A stretch of DNA of 64,000 bases from Actinomadura sp. HBU206391 (GCF_014323665.1 NZ_JABVEB010000001.1:62001-126000), one strand, 5' to 3'. Shown: positions 34,446 to 44,990, numbered from the stretch's first letter. The notes: generated by a model from the letters alone, not told the origin. Numbers and translations: made by a program.

Positions 34446-36752
34446 TCACTCCGCGCCCGTTCGCCGGCCGGTCACCCATGCGGCGATCTGAGTACGGGAG
34501 GTGAACCCGAGCTTGGCGAAGATGTGCTCGACGTGCGCGTCGACGGTGCGTTTCGCGACGTACAGCCGCTCAGCGATCTTGCGGTTGGACAGGCCTTCGG
34601 CAACCAGCTCGGCGACCTCCCGTTCGCGTGGGGTCAGCAGGGCCGGACCGGGCGGGCGGGCGGCCGTCCCGTCCTCGCCCAGGGCGTAGGCGATCGCCTC
34701 GTCGAAGGTCAGCTCGGTGCCCTCGGCGAAGGCCGCGTCGTAGGCACGGTCGCCGACCATGCCGCGGGCGGCGAGCTCGGACCGGTCACGCGCAGCGATC
34801 AGTTCCGGGCAGCCGACCTGGGGCAGCCCGATGGCGCGCCAGACCTGGTGGGCGGCGCCGAGCAGCCGGGCGGCGCGGTGGGCCTCGCCGTCCGCGGCCG
34901 CGGCCCAGGCGAGCAGGTCCACCGACGCCGCGATGCCCACGATCTCGCCGAGCTGCCGTCGCACGCCGAGTGAAGCGCGGCCGTACGACACCGCCGAGGC
35001 GGTCCGTCCTCGGCCGAGCTCGGCCAGGCCGCGCACGTAGTCGCTGTAGGAGCGGGTCCACAGCTCACCGTGCTTCTCGCACTCGGCCCGGTGTTCCTCG
35101 AGTACGGTCACGGCGCCGTCGAAGTCGCCCATCATCGTGAGCGCCATCGCCTGGTTCACCATCACGATGAGCGGGCCAGTGCCCGGATCATCACTGAGCC
35201 GGTAGAGCTCGGCCGACTCCCGGCTCAGCGACGCGCCCTGCGCCAGGTCTCCCCGGTAGACGGCGGCGAGCCCGGACACGTGGGCGGCCCGTGCCGCGGC
35301 GGCCACGTCGCCGTCCGCCGCGTGCTCCCGGCACTCGGCGGCGAGCGTCTCGGCGGCGTCGAAGTCACCCTGGGTTATCGCGACCACCCCGCACGCCCAC
35401 ACGGCCTTTGCGCGGACCGGCCCGGGGCTCCGATCCAGCACGAGGGCCCGGTCGAGATAGTGCCTGCCCTCCCTGGCGAGCCCGCAGGCGGCCCAGAGCA
35501 CCCAGAGGGTGCCGGCCAGATCGACCCCGACGCGCACCTGGCCGGGCGTCGCGAAGCAGAAGTCGAGAGCCGCGCGGAGGTTGGCATGCTCGCGCGTCAG
35601 CCGCGCCCGCCACTCCACCTGGTCAGGCCCGCACCACTCCTCGTCACAGCGCCGCGCCAGGCGCAGGTAGTGGTCGCGGTGGCGGGCCAGCATGGTGCGC
35701 CGCTCGCCGAGCGCGTCGAGCCAGTCCCGCCCGTACTCCCGGATGGTGTCGAGCAGCCGGTATCGCACGCCGGCGGCGTTCTCCTCGCGCAAGGCGATGG
35801 ACTTCTCCACCAACCCCGACACGAGCTCCAGCACCTCACCCGCAGCAAGCCGCTCATCACAGCACACCGCCTCGACCGCATCCAGATCGAAATCCCCGGC
35901 GAACACCGACAACCGAGCCCACAACAACCGCTCCCCCGGCGCGCACAACTCATGACTCCACCCCACCGCCGTACGCAACCCCCGATGACGACCCGGAACC
36001 GCACGCCCCCCACCCGACAACAACCCAAAACGATCATCAAGCCGAGCAACGATCTGCTCCACCGACAACACCCGCAACCGACCCGCCGCCAACTCGATCG
36101 CCAACGGAATCCCATCCAACCGACGACACAACCCCGCCACCGCATCCCCATTACCCGCCGACAACACAAAACCCGGCACCACCGCCGCCGCACGCTCAGC
36201 GAACAACGCCACGGCGTCACAGCGGGCCGCCGCGGGGCCCGAGTCCGGCACCCGCATCGGAGCGATCGCGAGTGTCCGCTCACCGGGGATGTTCAGTGGT
36301 TGCCGGCTGGTGGCCAGGATGCGCAGGCCGGACGCGGCCCGCAGCAGCGTGCGGGCGAGCGCGGCGCACTCGTCGATGAGGTGTTCACAGGTGTCCAGGA
36401 CGAGCAGCAGCCGTTTGTCCGCGCAGTAGTCGGACAGCACCTCGACGTGCGGGCGGGTGCTGGTGTCGGCCAGCTTGAGCTGCTCCGACACCTCGTGCGC
36501 GAGAAGCTCGGGGTCCTGCAACGCCGACAGCTCGGCCAGCCAGACACCGTCGGTGAAAGCACCGTGCAAGCGGCGGGCGACCCGCAACGCGATGCGGGTC
36601 TTGCCCACACCCCCCACGCCGGTCAGCGTCACCAGCCGGGACACCGAGAGCATGCGCCTGGCCTCGGTCAGCTCCTGACGCCGCCCTACGAAGCTCCTCA
36701 CCTCGGCGGGAAGATTTCCCGCCCGACCCCCCATCGAAGTGTCCGTCACCAT
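34446..36752 (-). CDS. LuxR-type ATPase/TPR regulator, paralogue 2
   Basis: 768 residues with the same architecture as paralogue 1: Walker A GVGGVGKT (45-52), LLLVLDTCEHLIDECAALAR, the ARC2/winged-helix region, TPR-like helices, and the C-terminal LuxR HTH (LTPREREVAELVAEGLSNRK IAERLYVAKRTVDAHVEHIF). Outside the shared 439-bp tract, identity is moderate. Tandem duplication followed by gene conversion, or insertion of a common cassette, would explain this. Targets are unknown. It is probably the first gene of a two-gene transcript. Confidence 0.88.
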   Translation of the reverse strand: MVTDTSMGGRAGNLPAEVRSFVGRRQELTEARRMLSVSRLVTLTGVGGVGKTRIALRVARRLHGAFTDGVWLAELSALQDPELLAHEVSEQLKLADTSTRPHVEVLSDYCADKRLLLVLDTCEHLIDECAALARTLLRAASGLRILATSRQPLNIPGERTLAIAPMRVPDSGPAAARCDAVALFAERAAAVVPGFVLSAGNGDAVAGLCRRLDGIPLAIELAAGRLRVLSVEQIVARLDDRFGLLSGGGRAVPGRHRGLRTAVGWSHELCAPGERLLWARLSVFAGDFDLDAVEAVCCDERLAAGEVLELVSGLVEKSIALREENAAGVRYRLLDTIREYGRDWLDALGERRTMLARHRDHYLRLARRCDEEWCGPDQVEWRARLTREHANLRAALDFCFATPGQVRVGVDLAGTLWVLWAACGLAREGRHYLDRALVLDRSPGPVRAKAVWACGVVAITQGDFDAAETLAAECREHAADGDVAAAARAAHVSGLAAVYRGDLAQGASLSRESAELYRLSDDPGTGPLIVMVNQAMALTMMGDFDGAVTVLEEHRAECEKHGELWTRSYSDYVRGLAELGRGRTASAVSYGRASLGVRRQLGEIVGIAASVDLLAWAAAADGEAHRAARLLGAAHQVWRAIGLPQVGCPELIAARDRSELAARGMVGDRAYDAAFAEGTELTFDEAIAYALGEDGTAARPPGPALLTPREREVAELVAEGLSNRKIAERLYVAKRTVDAHVEHIFAKLGFTSRTQIAAWVTGRRTGAE
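35780..36218. repeat. 439-bp shared tract, copy in paralogue 2
   Basis: Second copy of the tract at 33430-33868, in the same orientation and reading frame. The sharp loss of identity at both edges (next bases differ, protein flanks diverge) points to recombination endpoints. Confidence 0.85.
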
Positions 36753-36915
36753 CGCCGCCGCCTCCGGTCGGTCACGTCCCCCAATGCCATGATGAACGGA
36801 CGCACTCGCCGCCGCATGTATTCGGGTGAGCCGCCGCAGGTATTCGGGTGAGACAGTGCCGGAAGGCCGATGACCTGGTATTACATGTCATGCAATAAAG
36901 GCATGTGCAGCACCA
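36753..36915. other. Upstream region of the LuxR-type pair
   Basis: No gene is seen. A near-duplicate 18-bp stretch (GTATTCGGGTGAG at 36818-36830 and 36840-36852, separated by CCGCCGCAG) forms a direct repeat with 22-bp period upstream of paralogue 2 and may be a regulatory site. Confidence 0.45.
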
Positions 36916-37158
36916 TTAGTGCTTTGCCCGACTCTTCGAGGCCTTCTTGGTGCTCTTCTTCTTTTTCGACTTCTTGTGATCAGAGCCGGACTCCCATTCG
37001 TAGCCCGGGGTGTTCCTCTCGCAGAAGCTGTCGGCGACACGCGTGTCCGTCGCGTCGTGCTCGCACCACCGGTCCCCGCCGCACGCGGTGAGCCCCGCGC
37101 CGACGATGACCGCGATCACGGCGGTCGCTGACAGACGTCGTACCCTAAGCATGATCAA
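36916..37158 (-). CDS. Small lipoprotein with Lys-rich tail
   Basis: 80 residues. The signal sequence (MIMLRVRRLSATAVIAVIVG) leads to the lipobox LTAC with the lipidated Cys at residue 26. The mature part has two further Cys (DRWCEHD, DSFCERN), possibly a disulphide. The last 22 residues are dominated by Lys/Ser (SDHKKSKKKKSTKKASKSRA), suggesting interaction with anionic cell-wall polymers or membranes. The start could be Met3. Divergent from the serine hydrolase at 37185. Function unknown. Confidence 0.7.
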   Translation of the reverse strand: MIMLRVRRLSATAVIAVIVGAGLTACGGDRWCEHDATDTRVADSFCERNTPGYEWESGSDHKKSKKKKSTKKASKSRAKH

Positions 37159-37184
37159 CCTCCAGGACGTGGGGAAACCTGACG

Positions 37185-38141
37185 ATGGGGCTCCGGCCCG
37201 AGCCTGTGACTCTGACGCATGACGGTCTCATACGGTTCAGCGGAATGGTGTCCGCGGCCGTTGTCGCCGGCTCGCTGCCGACCGGGATCGTGGCCCCGCC
37301 CGGCGCCGCGGCGGCCGCCGCACGGGTCTGCTCATCGGCGGCCGACGCGGCGACGGCACAGCGGCTCGGCACCGGCATCCGCACCGCGCTGCGCGGACGC
37401 TGGAGCACGACCTCGGTCACCGTCTACGACCGCCGGCGGCGGATCAGGTGCCGGGTGAGCCCCGGACGGCACTACGACTCCGCGAGCATCGTGAAGGTGA
37501 CCATCCTCGGGGCCCTGCTGCGCCACGCCATCGAACAGGACAGGCTGCTCACCGCGAGCGAGATCTCGCTGGCCGGCAAGATGATCACCAGGTCGGACAA
37601 CGACGCGGCCTCGACCCTGTGGAAGCGGCTCGGCCGCGCCCGGCTGAAGCGCTTTCTGCGGCTCGCGGGAATGACCCACACCGCGCTCGGGCCCGGCGGC
37701 CACTGGGGTCTCACCCAGATCACCGCAGCCGACCAGCTGACCCTGCTGACCAGGTTCACCGAGACCAACGCCGTGCTGACCGACCGGTCCCGGAGATACG
37801 CGCTCACGCTGATGAACGCCGTGGTCGCCTCCCAGCGATGGGGAGTGCCGGCCGGTGCACCCCATGGGGTCACCGCGCACGTGAAGAACGGCTGGCTGCC
37901 GCGCTCGACCCACGGCTGGCGGGTGCACAGCATCGGCGGCTTCGACGGCGACGAGCACGACTACCTGATCGTCGTGCTCAGCCACGACAACCCGTCCATG
38001 GCCTACGGCGTCAAGACCATCGAGCTGGTCGCCCAGGCCGTGCACCGCGCTCTGAACCCGGGCCGGCCGGCCGCGGTGCCGCAGAGCACTCCCGATCCGG
38101 CCTGGGAGATCCCCGGCGAGCAGGTCCCGGGCCTGCCCTGA
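37185..38141 (+). CDS. Secreted class-A beta-lactamase-like serine hydrolase
   Basis: 318 residues at most. A hydrophobic signal region (about 20-47, MVSAAVVAGSLPTGIVAPPG AAAAAA) is followed by the penicillin-recognising fold: SxxK in DSASIVKVT, SDN in ITRSDNDAAS, and a K-N-G triad variant in HVKNGWLP. It may be a beta-lactamase or a cell-wall peptidase-like protein; the KNG in place of KTG and the low overall similarity make antibiotic hydrolysis uncertain. The start is uncertain because a GTG at residue 8 lies closer to the signal peptide. Confidence 0.75.
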   Translation: MGLRPEPVTLTHDGLIRFSGMVSAAVVAGSLPTGIVAPPGAAAAAARVCSSAADAATAQRLGTGIRTALRGRWSTTSVTVYDRRRRIRCRVSPGRHYDSASIVKVTILGALLRHAIEQDRLLTASEISLAGKMITRSDNDAASTLWKRLGRARLKRFLRLAGMTHTALGPGGHWGLTQITAADQLTLLTRFTETNAVLTDRSRRYALTLMNAVVASQRWGVPAGAPHGVTAHVKNGWLPRSTHGWRVHSIGGFDGDEHDYLIVVLSHDNPSMAYGVKTIELVAQAVHRALNPGRPAAVPQSTPDPAWEIPGEQVPGLP

Positions 38142-38158
38142 CGCGCGATACTGGGCGC

Positions 38159-39922
38159 ATGGTCAACGAGGAACGCTGGAAGGCACGGTTTCGCGCAGCC
38201 CGGGTGAGCCTGCCGGGCTGGGCTCTCGACGCGCCGCATCGCAGCACCTACCGCTCCAACGTCACCGGCACCTGGGAGATCTACGCCTGGGACCGTACGA
38301 CCGGCACCCGGCGGCAGGTCACCGACCGCGTCAACGGCACCTGGATAGGCGCCGTCGAGGTGACCGGCCAGTGGATCTGGTGGTTCGCCGACACCGACGG
38401 CGACGAGTTCGGGGTCTGGATGCGGCAGCCGTTCGAGGGCGGAGCCGACGAGGTCGCCGCGCCCGAACTACCCGCCTCATACCCCGCGGGCCTGGCGGTC
38501 GGGCCGAGCGGTCTCGCCGTCATCGGCCGTACGGGCGAGCACGGCACCAGCATCCATCTGTGCCGCCCCGGCGCGGAACCGGAGACCGCCTACGAACATC
38601 GCGAGGACGCGCACCTGGTCGCCCTGTCCCGCGACGAGACCCTCCTCGCGATAAACCACAGCGAGCACGGCGACAGCCGGCACATGGCGCTGCGGGTCAT
38701 CCGGCCCGACGGCACGACCGTCGCCGACCTGTGGGACGGCGCGGGCAAGGGGCTCTACGGGCTCGGCTTCGCCCCCGTGGCCGGCGACCCCCGGCTGCTG
38801 GTGCAGCACGAGCGACGCGGACGCCCCGAGGCGCTCATCTGGAACCCCGTCGACGGATCGGAACGGGAGATCACCTTCGATCTGCCCGGCGAGATCGACG
38901 CCGACTGGTACCCCGACGCCTCCGCGCTGCTGATCTCGCACTCCCACGAGGCGCGGGACGAGCTCTACCGCTATGACCTGGCCGGCGGAACGCTGGAGCG
39001 CATCGAGACCCCGCGCGGCGTCATAGGCGGCGCCACCGCCCGGCCCGACGGCACCGTCGAGTTCTCCTGGACCAATGCCGCCGAGCCGCCGGTCATCAAG
39101 TCGACCTCCGGTGCCGTGGTGCTCACTCCGCCCGGCCCGCCGCCGCCCGGCTCGGTGCCGGTCACCGACGTCTGGGTGGACGGTCCGGGCGGGCGCATCC
39201 ACGCCCTGGTCTCCACGCCGCCGGGCGAGGGTCCCCACCCCACGGTCTTCGACATTCACGGCGGCCCGACGGCGCAGGACACCGACTCCTTCTCCCCACC
39301 CGCCGCCGCCTGGGTCGACCACGGCTTCGCGGTGGTCCAGGTCAACTACCGCGGCTCGACCGGATACGGCTCGCAGTGGCGCGACGCCATCGAGGGCCGC
39401 GTCGGGCTGACCGAGCTCGAGGACATCAAGGCGGTCCGGGACTGGGCGGTCTCGTCCGGGCTCGCCGATCCGGCCGCGCTGGTGCTGACCGGCGGCTCGT
39501 GGGGCGGCTTCCTCACCCTGCTCGGCCTCGGCACGCAGCCGGACGACTGGACGGTTGGCGTGGCGGCGGTACCGGTGGCCGACTATGTCGCCGCGTACGA
39601 GGACGAGATGGAGGGCCTGCAGGCCTTCGACCGGTCCCTGTTCGGAGGGTCGCCCACCGAGGTGCCGGAGCGCTACCGCGAATCGTCGCCGTTGACGTAC
39701 GTCGAGAAGGTCCGCGCCCCGGTGCTGATCCTCGCCGGGGAGAACGACCCGCGCTGCCCCATCCGGCAGATCGACAACTACCTCGAGCGACTGGACGAAC
39801 TCGGCGCGCCGCACGACGTCTACCGCTATGACGCCGGGCACGGCTCACTCGTGGTCGAGGAGCGGATCAAGCAGATGGCCGCCGAGATGGCCTTCGCCCG
39901 CCGGCACCTCGGCATGGTCTGA
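38159..39922 (+). CDS. S9 family prolyl oligopeptidase-like peptidase
   Basis: 587 residues. The N-terminal two-thirds form a beta-propeller-like domain (GTWEIYAWDRTTGTRRQVTD, WYPDASALLISHSHEARDEL). The C-terminal alpha/beta hydrolase has the Ser nucleophile in LTGGSWGGFLTLL, Asp in GENDPRCP and His in YDAGHGSLV. The sequence ahead of the hydrolase (DIHGGPTAQD, QVNYRGSTGYG) provides the oxyanion region. It lacks a signal peptide, so it is a cytoplasmic peptidase or acylaminoacyl-peptidase. It starts 17 bp after the serine hydrolase stop. Confidence 0.92.
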   Translation: MVNEERWKARFRAARVSLPGWALDAPHRSTYRSNVTGTWEIYAWDRTTGTRRQVTDRVNGTWIGAVEVTGQWIWWFADTDGDEFGVWMRQPFEGGADEVAAPELPASYPAGLAVGPSGLAVIGRTGEHGTSIHLCRPGAEPETAYEHREDAHLVALSRDETLLAINHSEHGDSRHMALRVIRPDGTTVADLWDGAGKGLYGLGFAPVAGDPRLLVQHERRGRPEALIWNPVDGSEREITFDLPGEIDADWYPDASALLISHSHEARDELYRYDLAGGTLERIETPRGVIGGATARPDGTVEFSWTNAAEPPVIKSTSGAVVLTPPGPPPPGSVPVTDVWVDGPGGRIHALVSTPPGEGPHPTVFDIHGGPTAQDTDSFSPPAAAWVDHGFAVVQVNYRGSTGYGSQWRDAIEGRVGLTELEDIKAVRDWAVSSGLADPAALVLTGGSWGGFLTLLGLGTQPDDWTVGVAAVPVADYVAAYEDEMEGLQAFDRSLFGGSPTEVPERYRESSPLTYVEKVRAPVLILAGENDPRCPIRQIDNYLERLDELGAPHDVYRYDAGHGSLVVEERIKQMAAEMAFARRHLGMV

Positions 39923-40130
39923 CTCCGGAAGTACGAGCCGGTACGCGAGGAGGGCGGCTGCGCTGTTCTTCAGCCGCCCTCCGAGACCGACCGCAGGTCA
40001 ATAGGCGCGTGCCCATCCGGTACAGACCGCGAGTACGACAACCTCGCGCCTTGTCCGCATCCGGTCGACTCCGCCGGTCGGTCGAACCGGGAGGTCGCCT
40101 CGATCGGTGATCCGGCTGCCGAACCGGTCC

Positions 40131-40799
40131 CTAGGCGCGGACGTCGCGGATGACGCCGACGAGGTCGCGGGTGACGGAGCGGAAACCCGGCAGCCGCGAC
40201 ATCGACACCATGCGCTTGACCAGCGGAACCGTACGCTCGACCAGGAGGTAGGTCTTGCGGCAGCCCGGTGAACTGTCATGCACCCAGTACAGGACGATCC
40301 CCATCGAGTAGAGCCACAACAGCTCCGGCAGCTCCTCACGGAAGCCGGAATCGATCTTCAGATCGGACCCGTCGACGACCTCGCGGTAGATGGCGATGGC
40401 GCCCTGGCGGGACGGACCGGACTCGGCGCTGAACGGGTTGAGCGGGCTGGTCGGCTCGGCGGCGAACTTGAAGAACTTTCCGGCGAAGGCGTGGTAGGGC
40501 ACCATCGTGTCGATCCTGGCCTTGAGCACGCCGAGCAGCCGTGGCGCGAAATCGCTCTCCCGGTCGAGCACCGCCCGGCATGCGACGTTGTGCTCCTTCT
40601 GCAGTTCGTCGTAGTACGCCTGGATCAGCTCTTCCTTGGAGCCGAAGTAGTAATAGGCGTTGCCGACCGAGACGCCCGCCTCCTTGGCGATGCCCCGCAT
40701 CGTGGTCGCTTCGTAACCACGCTCGCGGAACAGCCGGAGTGCCGTCTCGACGATCAGCATGCGGGTCTGCTCGGACTTGGCGGCCTTCGGCTCGGTCAC
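40131..40799 (-). CDS. TetR family transcriptional regulator
   Basis: 222 residues from the GTG at 40799 (VTEPKAAKSEQTRMLIVETA). The HTH is at residues 14-60 (ALRLFRERGYEATTMRGIAK EAGVSVGNAYYYFGSKEELI). The ligand domain contains HAFAGKFFKFAAEPTSPLNP and ends VIRDVRA. The family's mode of action is repression relieved by a ligand; the target is not evident. The close TACCCTCATAGGGTGA just upstream of the start has inverted character (TACCCT/AGGGT) and could be its own operator. Confidence 0.88.
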   Translation of the reverse strand: MTEPKAAKSEQTRMLIVETALRLFRERGYEATTMRGIAKEAGVSVGNAYYYFGSKEELIQAYYDELQKEHNVACRAVLDRESDFAPRLLGVLKARIDTMVPYHAFAGKFFKFAAEPTSPLNPFSAESGPSRQGAIAIYREVVDGSDLKIDSGFREELPELLWLYSMGIVLYWVHDSSPGCRKTYLLVERTVPLVKRMVSMSRLPGFRSVTRDLVGVIRDVRA

Positions 40800-40910
40800 C
40801 CTATGAGGGTAGTGGCGCGCCGTCACGGGCCAGGGCCACACGCCATGACGCCGGAACACCCGCCGGTCCCGTCGGTGGCGACGGCCCCGCCCGGCGGCGC
40901 CCGCCCGCCA

Positions 40911-41942
40911 TTACCGGTCCGGCCAGGAGCAGGCATCGTCCAAGGCACCGACGCTCACGCCCGCAGCGATCCGGCCGAGCTGCGGCTCGGTCAGCGCCGG
41001 ACCGCCCTCAGAGTCGGCGACGACCAGCAACCGGCCCGCGCCGAGGTCCACGGCGATGGCCGTGCCGGGCTGCGCGTCTGCGGAGGGCGGCGCCAGCGGG
41101 TAGACGCGGGCCGAGCGCCCGCCGATCTGAAGCGACCTGCCCCGCGCGGGAAGCGAACCCCGGCCTACCTCGATACTGAACGAGCGCAGCGCGCTGAACG
41201 CGATCAGTTCGGCCCGGCAGCCGGAGCCGGCCCGGCTCACGAGGACACGGCCGGTGGAGTACGGCGCCGGCAGCCAGCCGGCCCGCAACGGCGGCACCAC
41301 CGTCGCCTCCTCGTCCCGGACCACCGAGCGTGCCGTCCGTACGGCGTCGCCACACGAGCCGGGAAGATTCCGCGTCGTCACGGACAGGACCCGCTCGGCC
41401 GTGGGCCGCCATGCCACCACGCACATCGCGCCGTCCTGCCGACGCAGGGCCCGGTGTCCCTTCACCGTCACCTCCGCCGCGTCCGCCAGCCGCCGCAGCG
41501 ACTGGAAGGTGTCGTCGTGACCGCCTTGCGTACGGCCCTCGACGCGGACCGAGACCATGGGGGCCGAGTCGCCGCCCGCGGCGCTCGCCCAGACACGTTC
41601 CCGTTCCGACTCCCGCACGCCCACGCCGATCCAGCGCGCTACCTCCGTCAGCCCACGCGGCATCCACGCCGGGCGGTAGAGCAAGGGGACCGGCGCCGGC
41701 GGCGGACCCGCCTGGACCTGGTGCGGAATCGGCTCCGGCCGCTCGGTCAGCGCGTCCTGCCCCAGCAGGACGGCGGACACGCCCACGGCGGCGGCCACCG
41801 CGGCCGCAGCGCCCCGCGTCATCGCACGCCGCCGCCGGGCGCGGTGCGCCCTGACCCGGAAGCGGGCGAGCACCTGGCCGGGGTCGGGAGCCTGCCGCGC
41901 CTGCCGCTCGAACGCCTGGCGGATCAGTTCGTCGGTCGTCAT
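40911..41942 (-). CDS. Membrane-anchored partner of a SigE-family sigma factor
   Basis: 343 residues. A cytoplasmic N-terminus with a basic end (LARFRVRAHRARRRRAMTRG) precedes one membrane helix (about 43-60, AAAAVAAAVGVSAVLLGQ). The extracytoplasmic part has a Pro-rich linker and repeated strand-like segments with isolated Cys. Its ATG overlaps the sigma-factor stop (ATGA), indicating translational coupling and a probable anti-sigma function. No known anti-sigma motif is recognised. Confidence 0.7.
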   Translation of the reverse strand: MTTDELIRQAFERQARQAPDPGQVLARFRVRAHRARRRRAMTRGAAAAVAAAVGVSAVLLGQDALTERPEPIPHQVQAGPPPAPVPLLYRPAWMPRGLTEVARWIGVGVRESERERVWASAAGGDSAPMVSVRVEGRTQGGHDDTFQSLRRLADAAEVTVKGHRALRRQDGAMCVVAWRPTAERVLSVTTRNLPGSCGDAVRTARSVVRDEEATVVPPLRAGWLPAPYSTGRVLVSRAGSGCRAELIAFSALRSFSIEVGRGSLPARGRSLQIGGRSARVYPLAPPSADAQPGTAIAVDLGAGRLLVVADSEGGPALTEPQLGRIAAGVSVGALDDACSWPDR

Positions 41943-42472
41943 CGGAGCTCTCCCTTGGCGGTGTCACCTTGCAACTCCAGGTCCCCACCGGAATCCAGCC
42001 TGAGCTCGGCCAGCGCACGAGAGGCGTGGGAACGCACGGTCGTCTCGGAACAGCCGAGGATGTCGGCGATCTCGGCGGTGGACATGCCCTCGTAATAGCG
42101 GAGGGCGAGCACGGCACGCTGCCGAGGCGGCAGCACGGCCATGCCGGACCATAGGGCGTCGCGCTGCTCGTACCGGCGCGCGGGGTCGTCCTCGGGCTCG
42201 ATCGCCGCGTCCAGCAGCCCCTCGGCCGCCGGGACCTCTTGGGACGAACGGCGCCGCCGCCACGACAGGTACTCATTGATGATCATGCGCTTCAGGTACG
42301 CCTCGGGGGCGTCCATCGCGCTGATGCGCCGCCAGCGGCCTTGCGCCCGGATCAGCACGTCCTGGACGACGTCTTCGGCCCGGTGGGGATCACCGACCAG
42401 GGCGGTGGCGAAACGCAGCAGCGCGGGAAGCCGCGCGGTGAGGAACTCCTCGAAGCCCACCGGAATCCTCAT
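41939..42472 (-). CDS. SigE-family RNA polymerase sigma factor
   Basis: 177 residues from the ATG at 42472 (MRIPVGFEEFLTARLPALLR). Region 2 is FATALVGDPHRAEDVVQDVL IRAQGRW and YLKRMIINEYLSWRRRR. Region 4 is LPPRQRAVLALRYYEGMSTA EIADILGCSETTVRSHASRA. It resembles the SigE/SigM-type small sigma factors abundant in actinobacteria. It is followed by the coupled membrane protein. A tandem repeat of 13-bp units lies 46-96 bp upstream (42518-42568). Confidence 0.9.
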   Translation of the reverse strand: MRIPVGFEEFLTARLPALLRFATALVGDPHRAEDVVQDVLIRAQGRWRRISAMDAPEAYLKRMIINEYLSWRRRRSSQEVPAAEGLLDAAIEPEDDPARRYEQRDALWSGMAVLPPRQRAVLALRYYEGMSTAEIADILGCSETTVRSHASRALAELRLDSGGDLELQGDTAKGELR

Positions 42473-42517
42473 CTCTCGGCTCGGTCGTCTCTCCCCCTTG
42501 AACGTGGCGAGCGGACC

Positions 42518-42568
42518 GATTCGTTGAGCCGATTCGCCGGGCGATTCGTTGAGCGGATTCGTCGAGCC
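42518..42568. repeat. Four tandem 12-13-bp GATTCGNNGAGC units
   Basis: Consecutive units GATTCGTTGAGCC, GATTCGCCGGGC, GATTCGTTGAGCG and GATTCGTCGAGCC lie directly upstream of the sigma-factor gene. It may be a promoter-region repeat with several binding sites, or a minisatellite. Confidence 0.6.
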
Positions 42569-42585
42569 GCCGGCGCAAAGAAAAC

Positions 42586-42611
42586 GCGGCCCGGGGATCA
42601 CCCCGGGCCGC
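42586..42611 (-). terminator. asd terminator
   Basis: A perfect 11-bp stem GCGGCCCGGGG/CCCCGGGCCGC with a 4-nt loop. On the minus strand, after the asd stop at 42637, the hairpin is followed by GTTTTCTTT, a good intrinsic terminator. Confidence 0.85.
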
Positions 42612-42636
42612 GCGTCGCCGCTTCAGCTCAACGTCG

Positions 42637-43706
<1,070 letters not shown>

Positions 43707-43710
<4 letters not shown>

Positions 43711-44990
43711 CGCCCGGTGCCTCCGTAGATGACCGCCTCGACCTGGTCGGCGTCGAGGTCGAAGGCGGCGTGCGCACTCTGCACCGCGGCGTCGATGTCG
43801 TCCTGGTCGACGATGACCGAGATCCGGATCTCCGAGGTGGAGATCATCTCGATGTTCACGCCGGCGTTGGCGATCGCGCCGAACAGCCGCGCGGTCACGC
43901 CAGGGTGCGAGCGCATGCCGGCGCCGATGAGCGACACCTTGCCGATGCGGTCGTCGTATCGCAGCGACTCGAAGCCGATCCGCTCCTTGACCTTGTTGAG
44001 CGCGGTCATCGCCGCCTGGCCGTCGGTGCGCGGCAGCGTGAAGGAGATGTCCGTACGCCCGGTGGCGGCGGCCGACACGTTCTGCACGATCATGTCGAGG
44101 TTGATCTCGGCGTCGGACAGCACCGCGAAGATCGTGGCGGCCTCGCCGACCTTGTCGGGTACCCCGACGACGGTGATCTTCGCCTCGCTCCGGTCGTGTG
44201 CCACGCCGGAGATGATCGCTTGCTCCATCTCGTCCCCCTCGGCCTCACTGGCCTCGATGCTGTCCCTGACCCAGGTGCCCACCCGCTGGCTGAACGAGGA
44301 GCGGACGTGGATCGGCATGTTGTAGCGCCGCGCGTACTCCACGCAGCGCAGGTGCAGGATCTTGGCCCCGCAGGCGGCCATCTCGAGCATCTCCTCGAAG
44401 GAGATCTGCGGGATGCGCCGCGCGGACGGGACGATCCGCGGATCGGCGGTGAAGATCCCGTCGACGTCGGAGTAGATCTCACAGACGTCCGCGTTGAGCG
44501 CGGCGGCCAGCGCCACGGCCGTGGTGTCGGAGCCGCCCCGGCCGAGCGTGGTGATGTCCTTGGAGTCCTGGGAGACACCCTGGAAACCGGCCACGATGCA
44601 GATCGAGCCCTCGTCCAGGGCGCTACGGATCCGGCCGGGGGTCACGTCGATGATGCGGGCCTTGCCGTGCGAGCCATCGGTGATCACACCGGCCTGGGAG
44701 CCCGTGAACGAGCGCGCCTCATGACCCAGGTTGGCGATGGCCATGGCGAGCAGCGCCATCGAGATCCGCTCGCCCGCCGTCAGGAGCATGTCGAGCTCCC
44801 GACCGGGCGGAAGCGGACTGATCTGCTCGGCCAGGTCGATCAGCTCATCTGTGGTGTCGCCCATCGCCGAGACCACGACGACCACGTCGTTGCCCGTCTT
44901 CTTCGTGGCGACGATGCGCTGGGCGACCCGCTTCACGCCGTCTGCGTCGGCGACGGAAGAGCCGCCGTACTTCTGCACGACAAGAGCCAC
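43707..44990 (-). CDS. lysC: Aspartate kinase with probable internal beta-subunit start
   Basis: 427 residues. The kinase domain begins [20 protein letters not shown] and includes [18 protein letters not shown] and [19 protein letters not shown]. Two C-terminal ACT domains (about 265-420) provide feedback control by Lys/Thr. Residue 255 is a Met preceded on the coding strand by GAGGGGG at good spacing, giving an in-frame beta polypeptide (44228-43707) as in Corynebacterium-type aspartokinases with alpha2-beta2 structure. It is the first enzyme of the aspartate pathway and is co-transcribed with asd. No lysine riboswitch is seen upstream. Confidence 0.96.

Noticed and set aside
37185-38141. 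Calling the serine hydrolase a resistance beta-lactamase
   Set aside because: SxxK and SDN are present, but the third motif is KNG and the surroundings give no resistance context; only the fold is claimed.
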